Source of the DNA: Amphimedon queenslandica
Taxonomy: Eukaryota; Porifera; Demospongiae; Haplosclerida; Niphatidae
Reading direction: 5' to 3'
DNA length: 64,000 bases
Assembly: GCF_000090795.2 (NCBI RefSeq)
Contig: NW_003546504.1
Location: 74,166-138,165 of the forward strand
Shown here: positions 25,801-38,400 of the stretch, one piece after another
Numbering within the stretch: the first letter of the stretch is position 1
Layout of the letters: each line of letters begins with the position of its first letter
The notes under the pieces: model-generated
What the model was told of the DNA's origin: nothing
The model's input: only the letters and a program-made list of their open reading frames with translations
Databases searched by the model: none
Translations under genes and position numbers: made by a program

Positions 25801-28800
25801 CCAATAATATCTTTTATTCCAAAAAATCCCTTAACATCTTTCACAACTTGCTTAGCATTGAGTGTTGTTACAGTAGATTCCAAGGCATATTTGACATAAT
25901 TGACTTTCTTTACTATATTATCCATGTCAATTAAACATTGCTCCAACTTATACATTTTAAAGGCTTGCTGCATTGCTAGAGCATATAAATAAAACTCTAT
26001 AAGTTCAAAGGTAGCTTCAAGACTCTCTTTAATATCAAAAGTGTCATTGATATGATAGTAATACTCATGTAGTATTTCAGTTTCGTTAGGCCAATCAATA
26101 CTTTTAACATCTTCCATTGTAAAGATTTCATTGATAGTGAGCATTGATACATTGTCTTTGATCAAATTATTTATAACAGTTTGGGCACATTCTACTGCAT
26201 GATTTAACAATTTAAGCTTTTTGCTACCGTTAAAATTAAATGTTGGAGGATCAGAAAAATGCCTTGGACGAAGATCGGTATCACTTTCCTTGTTGCTTTG
26301 CTTGTAGAAATGCATTATGCATTTATTAAATAGTGCACTTCCTTTCCAATTTAAAAGAGCTAATGTTTCAAGTGATTCTGTGATTGGATTCAGAAAAGCT
26401 TCAAGTTGACAAGCTATAATTTCTAAAGAATATAGTGTACATTCATTCTTAATTTCACAGGTGCAAATAGTGTTTTTGGTTGTATAAACAATACTGGATT
26501 TGATAAGATGATCCAAAACAGTTGGAAAAGAAATGTCATACTTAGATAGTACTTCCGTAATAAAACTCCTGTATAAATACAAGTGATCATACTATATAGA
26601 TATCAAACTAATGTAACATTGTAAAATGCACATATACATGTACATGTAACAATTAAGCAATCCACATGGAAAGACACCATCGAATTATTTTATATTTATC
26701 ATATGCTTGACTTTGACTTCAAGCTTTTGAAAGTTATTAATTCTACAAAAATTCATCATGATTCACAAGTCATGATCATGCACCATTAAGGTAAAGCCTA
26801 AAGCTAATCAGTTAGAGTGCTAGATGAAAGAAAGTGACTGAAGTTTAATTTCTTTGACATTCAAACAAAGCTATCGTGAGGTACAATGTGATCAATAATT
26901 AAATACATGTATATGCCATTAGTTGTAGGCCATGCAAATTCATCAAGCTTGCAATTTGGCATTAAGCAATGGCAGACATTTAGCACACTAGGAAACATTC
27001 TATTGCACCTTGAGGTCAGTGTTTCCCGTATGCTTGGGAAAACGCCTTTGTTCTCAATGACAGACATTAATAAAACAATAAAGCAAGGAGTGTTATGCAA
27101 AACAACTGCCAATTTCCTTTCAAACACGTGCATATCAATTAATAATTAATATTGGATTAATGTACATGTACAGTCAAACTTCTTTAAAACTAATCCCTGA
27201 CTAGCAAAACCTCTCTATATAAATATGTTGCTGAAGGCCATTGAAAGTCTATAAAAGAAACTTTTGAATAATAGAATCCCTCAATTTTGTACAAATAATG
27301 ACTACTCTCCAATGGTCTAGCCTGCACACAAAGTAGGCAATTCTATAATCAATGCAATATGAAAGATGGGGTTTAACCAGTTCAACCTCTGACTTAAAAA
27401 GATGGCAATGGGTGGCCCATGTAGGTGTTATTTTTAGAGAGGCTTGACTGTCCTTAGCAGGGGCGTATCCAGGAATATGGAAAGGGGGGGGTGCTGGAGT
27501 ACAGAAATGTACAGGGGCTGCAATGAGGGGTGCACAAAGCATGGCACGATTTTGACCATGCCCATTTTTATGACGGTAAAACAGCGTTTCTTTCATTTTT
27601 GTCAATTACGAGCGGGGTCAGGATAATTTCAAGCACACTGGTACTTCTGATCACTTGTTAAAGCACTGGAAACTGTTGAAATCATAATCAGGGGGCTAGA
27701 TAACTTTATGAAGAGGCTTGGTAATGATGCAAGAGTCCAAAACTTTAGTAATTTTTTTCTGAGCTCAGCTATAAGGGGGGTGCTCAAGTACCCTCAGCAC
27801 CCCCCCTGAATACGCCCCTGCTTAGCAACATAAGTGTATATGTTATAGTGATATACAAATGCAAAACTACATGTACATGTAGATGTAAAGCATGCAAGTG
27901 ATAAAAGTCAAAATTCCTACAAAATTTGACACTTAAAGTACTGCAATGACATATGTTTATCAACATACCCTCCATATGCATGTTCTTTCACTAATAGTTT
28001 TAAAATTTTCGATTGAAACTCTATTGCTTTACTAATTCTTTCTTCTGCAATAGCACAGCAAGCTGAATACTCAAATTTCAAGGTGCAGTCATATATTGTC
28101 TTATAGGTCAAATAATGTTCAGAAAGTACTACCAGTTGCCCAAAAGTAATATGCTTTGTTTCCATTACATCAAATATTTTCCTTAGAAGGCTAATAAACT
28201 GAGTTATAATATTCTTAAGAATCCTTGATTCAGGAATACAGATGGCCAAGTTATCTGATGTGAAGTTAGATATCAGCTGGGCAATTAAACAAAGTTTTGT
28301 CGTATTATCTCTGAACCACTCAATACTTGGAGATTGGCTCAAAACTACCTTTCCAAACACAATCAAAGCAGCTCGAACCTTAACAGTAAAATCACAGTCT
28401 CTAGAGAAAATAGGACGAAAGAATGATACTGCATCATTAGTGACAGGGCCAACTGAAAAAATGACCTCCTATTATTAAAAAGGATCATAGACAAGTACTT
28501 TATAGACAACACATGCACCTGTAATAGTACTTTGATTACTTCATATTGAAATGCACCATCATGTACTACAACTTTATCCTACAAGTACATATATTGTATT
28601 TGTCACATTCTGAAGTGCATATAACTCACAAAAGCAGAAAAAATCTTGTTGTAAATTTCTTTTTGAAGTTTGCTATCAATAATGAAATTTTTAAACTTTT
28701 TTCCAAATTCTCCATCAAAATAACTTTCAGTCATAAAAATCTTTGCTTCAAGAATTTTTTTAATAAACTCAAATGACCGCTTGCTCTTGACATAGTAAGA

Positions 28801-31800
28801 TCCAATATTGTAGAAAAACAATAAAAATATTTCCTGAGGATCATCTTGTTCTATGAAACTGCAATGAAAAATACACTATAAAAAACACACTAGTATATAA
28901 AAACATACTATTTACTAGCTAAGCATAGTAAATGCATAATAGAATTTTCTTGCTTCACACTGTACGAAAGAGAATTTAGAAAAGTTTTGTATATCTATAC
29001 ATAAGAATTATATGTATTTTAGATGAGGTACCAATGACTGTATTCTTACCTCAACTTTATCGAAGTGACCCAGAAGAATTAAATCACTAAAACGATCAAT
29101 AGATAATTTTGAACATTTTTCAACAAACAATTGCTGTAGCTGCACAAAAAAACAAAAAATAATTTGAGGTAATACAAAGTACCTTCTCATTAAGACATGT
29201 GTCATAGCTAGACCATAGTTTAGATTTCTGGAAAAGTATCTCAATATGTTCCTTACACTCAGGATGTGTTAAATCAATAGATTTCACAAAAATAGCCAGC
29301 CATAAATTTAAAATTGGCAAAAAATTATGAAAATCCCATTCTTTTTTTCTAATGAGATCAACAATATTTTCAAGCATAACTGGTCCCTACAGTAATAATA
29401 AATAATTTAAGAAAAAAAAATATTTTTCACTTCATCATCCCACTTTGTGAAATGCTTTTCATTATAAATAGTAACTGGATGAAAAAACATTTTAACAAAT
29501 GTGACACCAGTAGGATCCCTTGTGAGATATTCGTTGCATTCAACAATAAATTTCCTATTAAAATTGCTCAATACAACTCAAGAGACATCACACTATGTTA
29601 CCATAATGTTTTAATTGAACGAAATTTAGCAGTAAATACAGTAGACATGTTCTCCCATGTCAACATTAATGACGGCAGGTCCCTCAAAATATATGACATG
29701 GCTTTTAGCCCATTGCTAAAACTTTCAATGTCACTTTCTGACAACTCCTTGGAAAGAAAATGCTAAACAGAAAAAATGTCTTATAACTTAAAAAATTATT
29801 TCTTGCCTGCAAAACTTCCTTAAACCATAATTTTTGAATTTTCTTTAGCATACTACATGAATTGTAGAACTTTATAGCAATAGATACTATAATAGATAAA
29901 TGTCATCATACGTAAATGTACTTTAAATAATTTTTATGCTAACCTGACAAAATCTTTACATATGCATATTCAACAGCAGCACTACTAGGGTAAATCATAA
30001 GATATCCTTGGCTTACAGTAATAAATGATTTTGCAGCCAAATGAAATACATTGATCTCAGTTACATGTGAATCGTAAATTTTAAAACTTCCCCTAAAAGA
30101 ATAATCTATAAATTGCTAAAATGCAGAACAACTGTACTTATCAATGAATTCTTGCTGATATCTTGCAATGTCTGTTGGCTTTATTTCCTTTAGCTTAGTA
30201 ACACATTTATATACCAACAATTTTAGACTTTCTGGATATGCTTGAAGGGAATAAAAACTACATTGTACAATAAAAAATATAACACAAAATGTACTTTTAA
30301 TCGTAGCATACCAATGCAAAATGTTTGCGAAGCAAAAATAGAAAATAAAATCTTTTGAAAATACAGAATCAATATGATCTTTCTCAACTAACAGGTCAAG
30401 AACATGTTGAATAACATCTTCATGAGTCACAGAATAAAGTTCCTACAAATTGATTTACAGTGAAATCAGATAACAAAACAAACAGTGAAGCCCATTAACC
30501 ATAGTTAGATAACCCTATCATAACATCGAAAATAATTCTTTAGAATACAGTATGGGTAGTAAATTTCGAGAGTGTAAAATTTTGTATTTTAGCTCTTTAA
30601 TTCTTTTACATTTGAGGGGGTTAAATTTCACATTTTGCATGTGCCCCTACATAAGTCATATAATTTTCACATGCTGCACATGTGCAGTGAGCACTTCCAT
30701 GGTATTAATTTTTGTGGTTAAGAAGTCACCCACAAATCCGCAAAATAGATATCTCAAGAAATTTTATACCCGTACATTATAAAACATTTAAATGTAGTTT
30801 GCCTGCCAATGAGGTCAGGTTTGCAAGACTAGAGAGGCCTGAATTAATATGTATAAATATATATATATATATAAGAAATTAACTACCACTAACAAATTGA
30901 TTATCAAGAAATGTTAGGTTAACTTTGTCCAAAATCCACTTCAATAATCTCAACGATTTTCCAGAAGGATCATCTATTGATTCCATTGTAATGCATGTTC
31001 TCTCTTGAATAAATTCATGCATTCTTCGCTTGAAAATTACATCATCAACATTTGCAGTGGTGAAAAAATAATGCACTGTGATAATAAGAATACATAAATG
31101 AAACAATACAACTTGTATCACTCACCCTTGGTTGAAATCACAGGTTTAACCGATGCTTCATAATTTTTTGTAGCATCAGCAATGAAGTCTTTCAATTCAT
31201 GCTTAAATTTATGTGGTATTATTACAATTGTAATTGGACAATCAATTAATTCCCTATCACTATCCAAGTGTTTCTGAGTTATATTAGAAGACATTATCAA
31301 AATTAACTTCAGATTAGGATGTGCATATTTGGAATAAATAGAAGATGCTCTAATCCTATCATGTCTTTTAACTTTGTGCAAAAGGACATATGGCTTTAAA
31401 ACATTCGACAAATCGAAATCATCAGAAGACTGTACTAACTGGTACCATGGAAAAACTTTAATACTTGAAGGGTAACTTGCTGGACTATACAGTATTATTC
31501 TTTCCCTCCCTGGCCTTGAGTCAGATGACCTGACATGTATTTCTATGCAAAACAGTGCAGTGTAAATCTAATAATAGATATGATGTATACACAATGTAGA
31601 AGTCTTATTTCCCTTTGCCCTCAGAGTCAACATCTAACAAGTTGTATCATCAGCAACCTGTTACAGATAAAGTTCAAAACTTTTTTTTTAATATATGTGC
31701 AAACAAAACGAAACCAGAAATGGAAAGAAACCAGAACAAAATAAAACTAGGGGAGTCCTAACATAAGTAGAACTCCTAGCATGACTAGGGTATGCTCTAA

Positions 31801-32124
31801 AATTAAAAAAAACCCTAAACCCTAACACAACTAGGGGACTCCTAACTACATTGGGAGATTGCTGTTTTGGCGTTTCTTTACATTTCTACTTTTACAAATA
31901 CCTATGTGCACAATTATACTAAATCATTAATCATTTCTGCGCTTGCTTCAATTATCACTAATTACTCCAGGATTCACAAAAAATAATGTGATCTTACATG
32001 CATCATTTCCATTTCATGCATTTCATTTTCCCACTAGCTTAAACTTACCAACTTTAGCTTTAACTGCTTTATCGAAATCTTCTGATTGAAGGTGCTCGGA
32101 TGCTTTGAAAAGTCTTGGCAGCAT
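7588..32124 (-). CDS. giant RNF213-like AAA+ E3 ubiquitin ligase with C-terminal SAM-SAM-RING
   Basis: One minus-strand gene of dozens of exons runs from ATG at 32124 (MLPRLFKASEHLQSEDF, exon 32049-32124) to TAA at 7588. Large exons include 25311-26582, 22073-22543, 18265-19272, 14872-16158 and 7911-8420. RNF213 hallmarks occur in the known order: helical stalk (32-22 kb); Walker A GPSG|CGKTHYI split by an intron (21.8 kb); Walker A GETGVGKT (20.3 kb); Walker B VFFDEINTS (19.4 kb); Walker A GPPGSSKT and Walker B DEAGLPED (18.5 kb); then FFGLRDF (17.8 kb), PFLNRFEKY (17 kb) and HFPPQMFYNC with GWQHVYLD (15.8 kb). Known role of RNF213: cytosolic dynein-like AAA ring with E3 activity, active in lipid-droplet biology and pathogen ubiquitination. 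After the point where human RNF213 ends, the frame continues into two SAM-like domains and a RING-H2 finger. I saw no CBM20 domain at the N-terminus. The junction of exons 1 and 2 (near 31.5 kb) and many minor exon borders are unresolved. Introns at 14.3-14.9, 22.55-22.78, 23.5-25.3 and 26.6-27.95 kb carry mobile elements. Confidence 0.9.
7911..8420 (-). other. exon with acidic linker, first SAM-like domain and start of second
   Basis: The exon joins the upstream one through HIHLELRK|KLFEREEQPE with the phase kept. It carries a Pro/Ser/Thr/Glu-rich linker, then a SAM-like helical bundle (TAKDVAEFMNAEGFHETAG ... VVYELLSDDEIL ... LRLKFRILFKRW), then the first helices of a second one (VAQLFWRHNRLKEFCE) that continues in the next exon. 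SAM domains usually mediate oligomerisation. The assignment is by pattern only. Confidence 0.65.
14575..14755. repeat. degenerate CCGTATAG-family remnant in RNF213-like intron
   Basis: The stretch carries GTGCCACGTGCCATTGAGCA, the reverse complement of the core of the copies at 6809-7018 and 37645-37835, flanked by decayed GGCAATTT blocks. No intact ends are visible. It lies in the intron between the exons ending near 14310 and starting near 14880. Confidence 0.4.
18328..18585 (-). other. AAA module: Walker A GPPGSSKT and Walker B DEAGLPED
   Basis: On the minus strand, 18562-18585 encodes GPPGSSKT after a hydrophobic beta strand (HVPIFIV), and 18328-18351 encodes DEAGLPED after VVMM. The spacing and the following HESLKVLHHFLDD match the fourth AAA unit of RNF213, one of the two units known to be catalytic in mammals. 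The Lys and the Asp-Glu pair are intact, so ATP binding and hydrolysis are expected. Confidence 0.85.
19428..19456 (-). other. Walker B of the preceding AAA unit
   Basis: The minus strand encodes VFFDEINTS followed by SCPGYLKEVIIDKAVNG. It matches the RNF213 pattern of FFDE-x-NT followed by a KEV helix, and pairs with the GETGVGKT Walker A at 20265-20288. Both catalytic acidic residues are present. Confidence 0.8.
20265..20288 (-). other. Walker A GETGVGKT (third AAA unit)
   Basis: The minus strand encodes MPVILEGETGVGKTFLLQM. It is a complete P-loop with the invariant Lys-Thr, in the position of the RNF213 third AAA module. Together with the 18.5-kb module it indicates two potentially active ATPase sites next to each other, as in mammalian RNF213. 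Confidence 0.85.
21780..21850 (-). other. Walker A GPSG|CGKTHYI split by a short intron
   Basis: The upstream exon ends VIYGPSG before GTAGGTATTAG, and the next exon begins CGKTHYIRSEIKDHI. Joined, they give a full P-loop of the second AAA unit. The intron cuts the P-loop between Gly and Cys. Confidence 0.7.
22565..22750. mobile_element. CCGTATAG-family foldback, copy 2
   Basis: The element begins TACCGTATAG and ends GCTATACGGTA, 186 bp long. Its interior has imperfect inverted blocks (GTGGTTTTTGG and similar). It lies in an intron of the RNF213-like gene just right of the exon ending near 22545. No coding capacity. Confidence 0.65.
23909..24244. mobile_element. CAGGGGCGTA-family element, copy 1
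   Basis: The left end CACGGGCGTACCCAGGGA and right end CACCCCTG are imperfect inverted termini. The interior shares ACAATTTTGACCACACCCCT and GGGGGTGCTCAAGCACCCTC with the copies at 27461-27820 and 50634-50978. The direct repeat TATGTT flanks both ends and is a plausible target duplication. It lies in an RNF213-like intron. No coding capacity. Confidence 0.6.
24630..24826. mobile_element. degenerate CCGTATAG-family foldback, copy 3
   Basis: The right end is CCCGCTATACAATA and the left end is decayed. The internal inverted pairs GAAAAATTTTCGTGGCCCA and GGGCCATAAAAATTT remain clear. It lies in the same 1.8-kb RNF213-like intron as the preceding element. Confidence 0.5.
27461..27820. mobile_element. 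CAGGGGCGTA-family element, copy 2
   Basis: The termini CAGGGGCGTATCCAGG and TACGCCCCTG are inverted copies. The direct repeat CTTAG flanks the element on both sides. About 360 bp, non-coding, with G/C runs (GGGGGGGGTGCTGG on the left, CAGCACCCCCCCTG on the right) that extend the inverted pairing. It lies in an RNF213-like intron. Confidence 0.65.
30547..30776. repeat. possible degenerate foldback element
   Basis: TATGGGTAGTAAATTTC at the left and GAAATTTTATACCCGTA at the right are imperfect inverted ends of a 230-bp stretch. They resemble a diverged relative of the CCGTATAG family. It lies between exons of the RNF213-like gene. Confidence 0.35.
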
Positions 32125-32470
32125 GACGAATGGGCGAATCTAACGGCAAGAAAGAGAAGACAGGAGATTTAGGAGAAGAGTCAGAAGAGTGAGAAGACCC
32201 TCCGGTAGCGGAATTTTCGCCCACGCATGGCAATAGTTAGAATGTATACGGTAGAGCATAATAAGGATTTTTCGTGGTTTTAATAACTATAATTTTACTT
32301 TACTAACGCCTCCTCGACTCGCTGACCCACTCTTGATTCTTGATTCTGCCTTTATGTCCCTGTCAGTCTTCATTATGACCCCTTGGATTACTAACTACGA
32401 TTGAGCAAGATTTCGTGAAAATTTCCTTTTACCCCACAAGTAACAGACTGTCCCTGACTATCTAAAAATC
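32125..32470. promoter_or_regulatory. divergent promoter region, RNF213-like / ZCCHC14-like
   Basis: Only 346 bp separate the two start codons, which point away from each other, so the transcription starts and 5' UTRs of both genes must lie here. I see no TATA box in a persuasive position. The region is less repeat-rich than its surroundings. Confidence 0.55.
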
Positions 32471-35400
32471 ATGAAAGTGTCTGAGGTTATCCAATCAATT
32501 CAAGGGATGCCCGTTTGTGACAGGCTCTATCTTCTCTGTCAGTTGCTTCAAAGATGTGTTACGTATGAATTGGCCTACCTGAGATCCATTCTACTTGGTA
32601 ACTTGTCTGAAAACCTCTCCTCTCTCTCCACCCCCGAAAGCTTAGCAAATAAAATGGATTTCCTCACATTCAATTGTTTATCACTAGATGATGAAGTCCT
32701 TGATAAGGTTATCTGTTCCCTCTCTTTACTTCATTACGACAACCGGCCTGTGGCTCAAAAGATATTTTCTCTTTTAAGTGAGAGAGAAATACTGGCAAAG
32801 GCTGAAGAAAATGAGAGCCAAGAGACGCTTGATAAGCTCCGCCTACTCTATGTCCTGGCTGTTTATCATCCTGCTATGTCATTCAATCAACAGCATCATT
32901 TATTGACCATTTTCTTGAGACATCTTGATGAACTTTATGAGCTAAGAGAAAAAGAAATAGAGAGAAAGGTACTGTATGTACATGTACACGTACATGTAGG
33001 AGGAACTTTTTTGAATGTTTTGTGTAAAGTTGTGATGAAAAGACTTAGCCTACATGTACATGACAGTGTGTTAGTGTGGGTGTGTTTGTTGCTAAAATTA
33101 ATTAGAAAATTTACTCACTTCTAATTGTATAAGAATTACAGTATATTTTGTTTGTGTGGTATGATACATGGTTCAGTGTATCTTATGGTTCATGTTGACT
33201 ACAAACGTCAAGGACATGTAATTGAAGATGTTGTCTTTGGCATCGAAAGGGTAACATGATCCTCTATCGTTACTCATCTCTCCTCTCCCCTCTTACTTTA
33301 TGTATAAACTCGTGCATGTAAAGTACTGACAGCACACAGTACCCCTAAAATCTCAATGCTATTTGTATTTGCCTTCCTGTTCTATTACTTACTTTTGTTG
33401 TTGCTACATTGTGACATATTCACTAGTTACATTGTCATTGTATGTCTGTGTTACATAATGTCTCTTTTGAGTCATTTGTACTAATTCTGTTTTGTGTTAT
33501 AATTACTATTTTGCTTTGATATAGAAAGAAGAAGCTGAAACCATTGCCTTGGCAGCATCAGAGCGTCCCAGCATACCTTCTGATGAAGGTAAATATGTAA
33601 CTTATGGTTATTAGTTTTCTCTTTCTTACTCTTCTTTCTTCTTCTATCTCTCACTCTCTCCTTCCATTGCTCCTCTTTTTTTACATGTATTAACTTTTAT
33701 ATTATATTTTTATAGCAACAATAAGACGCTGTGAATTGAAAGGTGTATACAAGAGACAATCAGATAAAAGATATCCATATATATTAGAGGTGATTACATG
33801 TACATGTACATGTATGATAGTTTTTGATTTTCATTTATTTCTCATTAATGTATGTACATGTAAGTTTTCATTTATTGTAGTGACTTGACATTTTATTAGC
33901 ACTGTATCTTTAATTATCTTTTATAATTCCTTTAGGTGGAGTGGTCTAATGGGGCTTGTTCTCACATTCAGCGTACATATGGTGACTTCTTTACATTTCA
34001 AAATAAGGTACTGTAGATGCACGTGCTCTCGTATTTAAAAGATAAATGATGCTAATGTACACAATGTACATGCATGTATGTGTAGTCCTCAATGATTTAA
34101 TTAATGGTTAGATGTATGTACATGTAGTGTCTTACGATATATCAAATCTCTTTTCATTTTTATTAAATTTTTGTAGTACGTAGAGCTATAGCCTATACAT
34201 GTACAATGTACAGTATGTTAATTTAGTGTTAATTTTAATGTTAATTTTTATTCCTCAAAATTAAAGTCTAGTACTTTGAGCAACACTTTTGAAATTTTAT
34301 TGAAGCCACTAAATCAGCACTATATATGCATCATACATTATTTTCGTAGCTTTTGTTTTTATTTTCTTTTAGCAACAATTGAGGCCCTTCTACATTGTAC
34401 TGTACTTATGTGAGTGTGTATTGTCATACATGTGTACATGCACAGTATGTACATGTACAGCATGTACATGTACAGTATGTACATGTAATGTGTAATTTGT
34501 ATACAGTTGTAGTTGCAATAGCACAGATCAGGCACATCTTTAATGTTCTGTCCTTTAAATTTGTGTATATGTACATGTAGCTGTTGGACATATTTCCTGA
34601 GGAATCTGGACAGAGGAGTAAGAAGCAAAGAGTGATACCATTCCTGCCTGGTAAGACAAGAGAGACAGAGATATGTAGTAAACAGCAGTAACATGATAAT
34701 GTGTTGATTAGCTGTTTATAACTGAATAATAGAGTGAAGTCTCCTGCTTCTTGTCATGTCCTTCCTCTTGTGTTTCTTTTACTGTGTACTTGTCCTGTTC
34801 TCTTTTACATACATGTANATGTACATATACATGTACATGTATATGTACATGTATATGTACATGTACTCTATTCTTCATTCTCCTCATTACCTTATCCTTT
34901 CACTCATACCTCTCCTTTTATTGCTTTCTCTCCTCTCTCTTTACAATGTCTTTGGTCCTTTTAATTGCTTGATTTGCTTCCCCCTCCTGTTCTGTTGTAT
35001 AATTGTGCATGTATGTTACAATGTAGTGAATGTACACACACATTTTACATGTTTTGTATTTTTATTTCTTCTTGTGGGTTTATGGTGGGTTGAATTTGTA
35101 GTACTCAAATTAAGTTATAGCATACCACTTATTGTAATAAGCATGTACATGTACTACAATGTATTACTTGTATCCAAGGAACAGGTACATGTACATGTAC
35201 CTGACTACCTGTGCATGAAGGCCTAAAAGTAGTATTTTCATGCTTTAGTGTACAAATCTACATGTGCAATATCTTTTTTATAATTTTGTGTTGGCAATTT
35301 CAAATTCTGCCACTTGCCTAACAAAATGCGTTTTACATGTACATGTACATGTAAGTCATGAGAATGAGGTATTAGTCAACTTACATGTACATATGTTAGT

Positions 35401-38400
35401 ATTTTGACTGTATCACTTTTTGTTAGATACTATTATTGGGTAGTGGTTATGTTACCTCTTAACTTGCCATTCCCTTGAGATTTAAATTTTGCCATGCAAT
35501 TCATCTATTGGGAAGTGTTTCTTCATCTAGCAAATTAGATGTATGAAATTCATCTTTAAATTTGATATTCTGCCAAATTAGGATGAAATTGAGACTAATG
35601 AATATTGTTGCATGACTGCACACATATAATTTTCAGTAGCACTATTCTTTTGGTATTTGCACAACAGTAGGTACATGTATAGTGATACAAATATACTATT
35701 AGCTATTAGGATTGTTACATGTACATGTATAGGTATGTGTATTAATGCATGCACTGTAAAATGTTTACTGAGAGTTTTCATTGGAAAATCTGGTCTTTTT
35801 GTAACAATTTTTTGAAGAACACACATAGACATGCTATACAGGAAAGAGAATGTGTGTAAGAGTCTTGGTCTCTCCTCCTCAGTATTCATGTACATGTACA
35901 TTATAATATTTTTGTAATGCAGTAAGTCTATAACTTATTATACATGTACATGTACATGTATGTACAAATATGGATGTACAATTGTACATGCATGTATATG
36001 CCTGAAAGCGTGGTGAACTTATAATGTACAGTGTCACATTCACTTTTACTGTACATGTAAATATGGATTATTTATTGAAGTTTATCTTATTTCTTAATGG
36101 TTTGTATTAGCAGAAATTTTGAAATTACATGTAATGCTCCTTATGTACACACGTGATGTGTATCTTTTTCCAAAACATGAGATTAACATGTATACACATG
36201 TACAGTTTATCTTACTTAAATTAAATAGCTGCTGCAGTATACTAGATATGTGTCCTTGTACAAATCGACAATTTTAACATTAAACAACTTCGAATGATGT
36301 TTTAACATTTGCTTGAATATTATATACATGTACATGTATGTACACATAGGTAGAAAATTGCTCTCTGGTCGTACTAATAGAGAATTAGCAGAGAAGCGGT
36401 TACCTGATCTCTGGAAATATACTCAGTAAGTGCCTGCATGCTTTCTTGACTTTCATGTACATGTACATGTACTGTAGATTGTATGTACATGTACACTGTT
36501 ATTTTACTTTTATTGTTTTACTCCATATAGTGATTTATTTACACTGCCAGAACACATTTCACAATGCAAGCATGTGATAGACTTCTTCCGGCCACGCCAG
36601 ACTGATGCTAGAGATGAAATACTAGCCAATCACAAGATAACTACACTAGCAGGTAATTTTTACGCACCTCCTTTGAAGCATTGCAGCTTTTGTACTGATG
36701 TTATTGATGTGGAATTAGTTCAATTGCTTTATTCTTCACTTTTTTACCTGTACAATGTACATGTACATGTATGTATCATACTTGTAGACAGGAAGCATTA
36801 GATTTACATGTGCACATGTGCATGTAATAATGTAACCAGAAATTTGTAGCTCGAAATTCCTCGTAGTATTAAAAATTCTTACGGCATATCGCAGGTTCAA
36901 GTGCATTCACAAGAATTACATTGGACATGTGTAAATCTGTAAAAGGGTTTTACTGACTACCGTAATTCCTCTAAAAATTCGTCACATCAGGTTTTGTATT
37001 TGTAATTTTTAAAAACGAATTTTTAGAGGAAGAGTAGTTATGAAGCTTTTTAATTTATTATTTTGTCGAATTTGGAGGGATTCATTAATACACAAAACCA
37101 GCTACCTTAGGGTGTGTATTAATTGCGCTCTTAAATTTTAGCGTTTTTTAGGGGACCCTGATTTAGCGAAATGTAATATTAGCGAAAATAGGAAGAAAAT
37201 CAATGGTAAAACCCACATTCAATAGCATAACACTACTCAAGAAGCCCAATCTATACATTTAAGAGCAGAATACTCAAAAGGGTCACCCTATCTACTGTTA
37301 TCTTGTTACAGATCTTGCCTCTCTTGTGTACTAGCTTGTAATAACTATTATTAGTGGCTGGTTGAATTAGCGTTTTTAAGGTCTGACCACAAGGTGCCAG
37401 CAACAAAGTTGCTCAGTGTATGTTGGGCTTTAGCTCTCACTAAAAACCTGCATTTAAATGATACACTTTGAAATCCATTTTCGTTGCTCTAGAGTTTTGT
37501 TAAGTTTTATTCATAGCTGAAGCATTAAACAGGCACAAAACGATACAGATTGCATTTTATCATTTCATGTACATTGTACATGTACATTTACAGGTACATT
37601 GTACATGTAAATGTACATGTACATGTATGTGTACATTAAACTACTACCATATAGCGGGAAGTTTTGGAGAAGAGTAAATTTGGGATTTTAATAGCAATTC
37701 ACCAAACCATTTTGAGCCATTATACACATGCTCAATGGCACATGGCCACAAATTTGCCAAATTAAAATCCACCAATCACGAAAAATTAGCAATTCGCCAA
37801 ATTTTAGTCCTTCCAAAATTTCCCGCTATACGGTATTTTTGTGTCAGGTAGTGATAATTTTAAAATTCCGACGGTATATTAATTCCTGATGTTGTATCTC
37901 TTTCTAAGAATGTCACTAATTTCTTGTTTGTGACAATCAACACAAATTCCTAACTGATTATGTTGACAAGTTGTCATGGCAGTGAATTCATATAACTTTA
38001 TGAGTGTTTCTATTACCTCAATAACTATTATACACGTGTACTACATGTACTTTGCTTTGGTGGCATTTTAATATTTTCTTTAGCTACTACATGTACATGT
38101 AAATACGATCATAAGCAATAAAAGAATTTTGTCTACACGTATGATCACATTTTCTCTTTTTATACATGTAGATATGAAAAATGCTAAGCCAAGAGGTTCT
38201 GTATCTTTTCTCAATAGCTCATCTCCATCCTCCTCCCCCTCTCGTCCGCACTCAGCCATACAACATGTTCTTAATCCATCTTCTGCCTCTCCATCTGCAC
38301 GAAGCTCCAATACCCTCCCTGCACAGCAATCGCCTGGTCAAAAAGACTCCAATCAAATTAATAGGAGATCAACTTATCCAGCACGTCCCAGTGGGACCAG

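Noticed and set aside
29452-29766. 104-residue + strand open frame within the RNF213-like region
   Set aside because: The opposite strand reads as an RNF213-type helical exon (ELSESDIESFSNGLKAMSYI), so the + frame is a shadow.
34395-35226. Several frames of Met/Tyr/Val/His repeats (MYMYMYMY, HVHVHV)
   Set aside because: They are translations of the TACATG simple repeat inside a ZCCHC14-like intron, not proteins.
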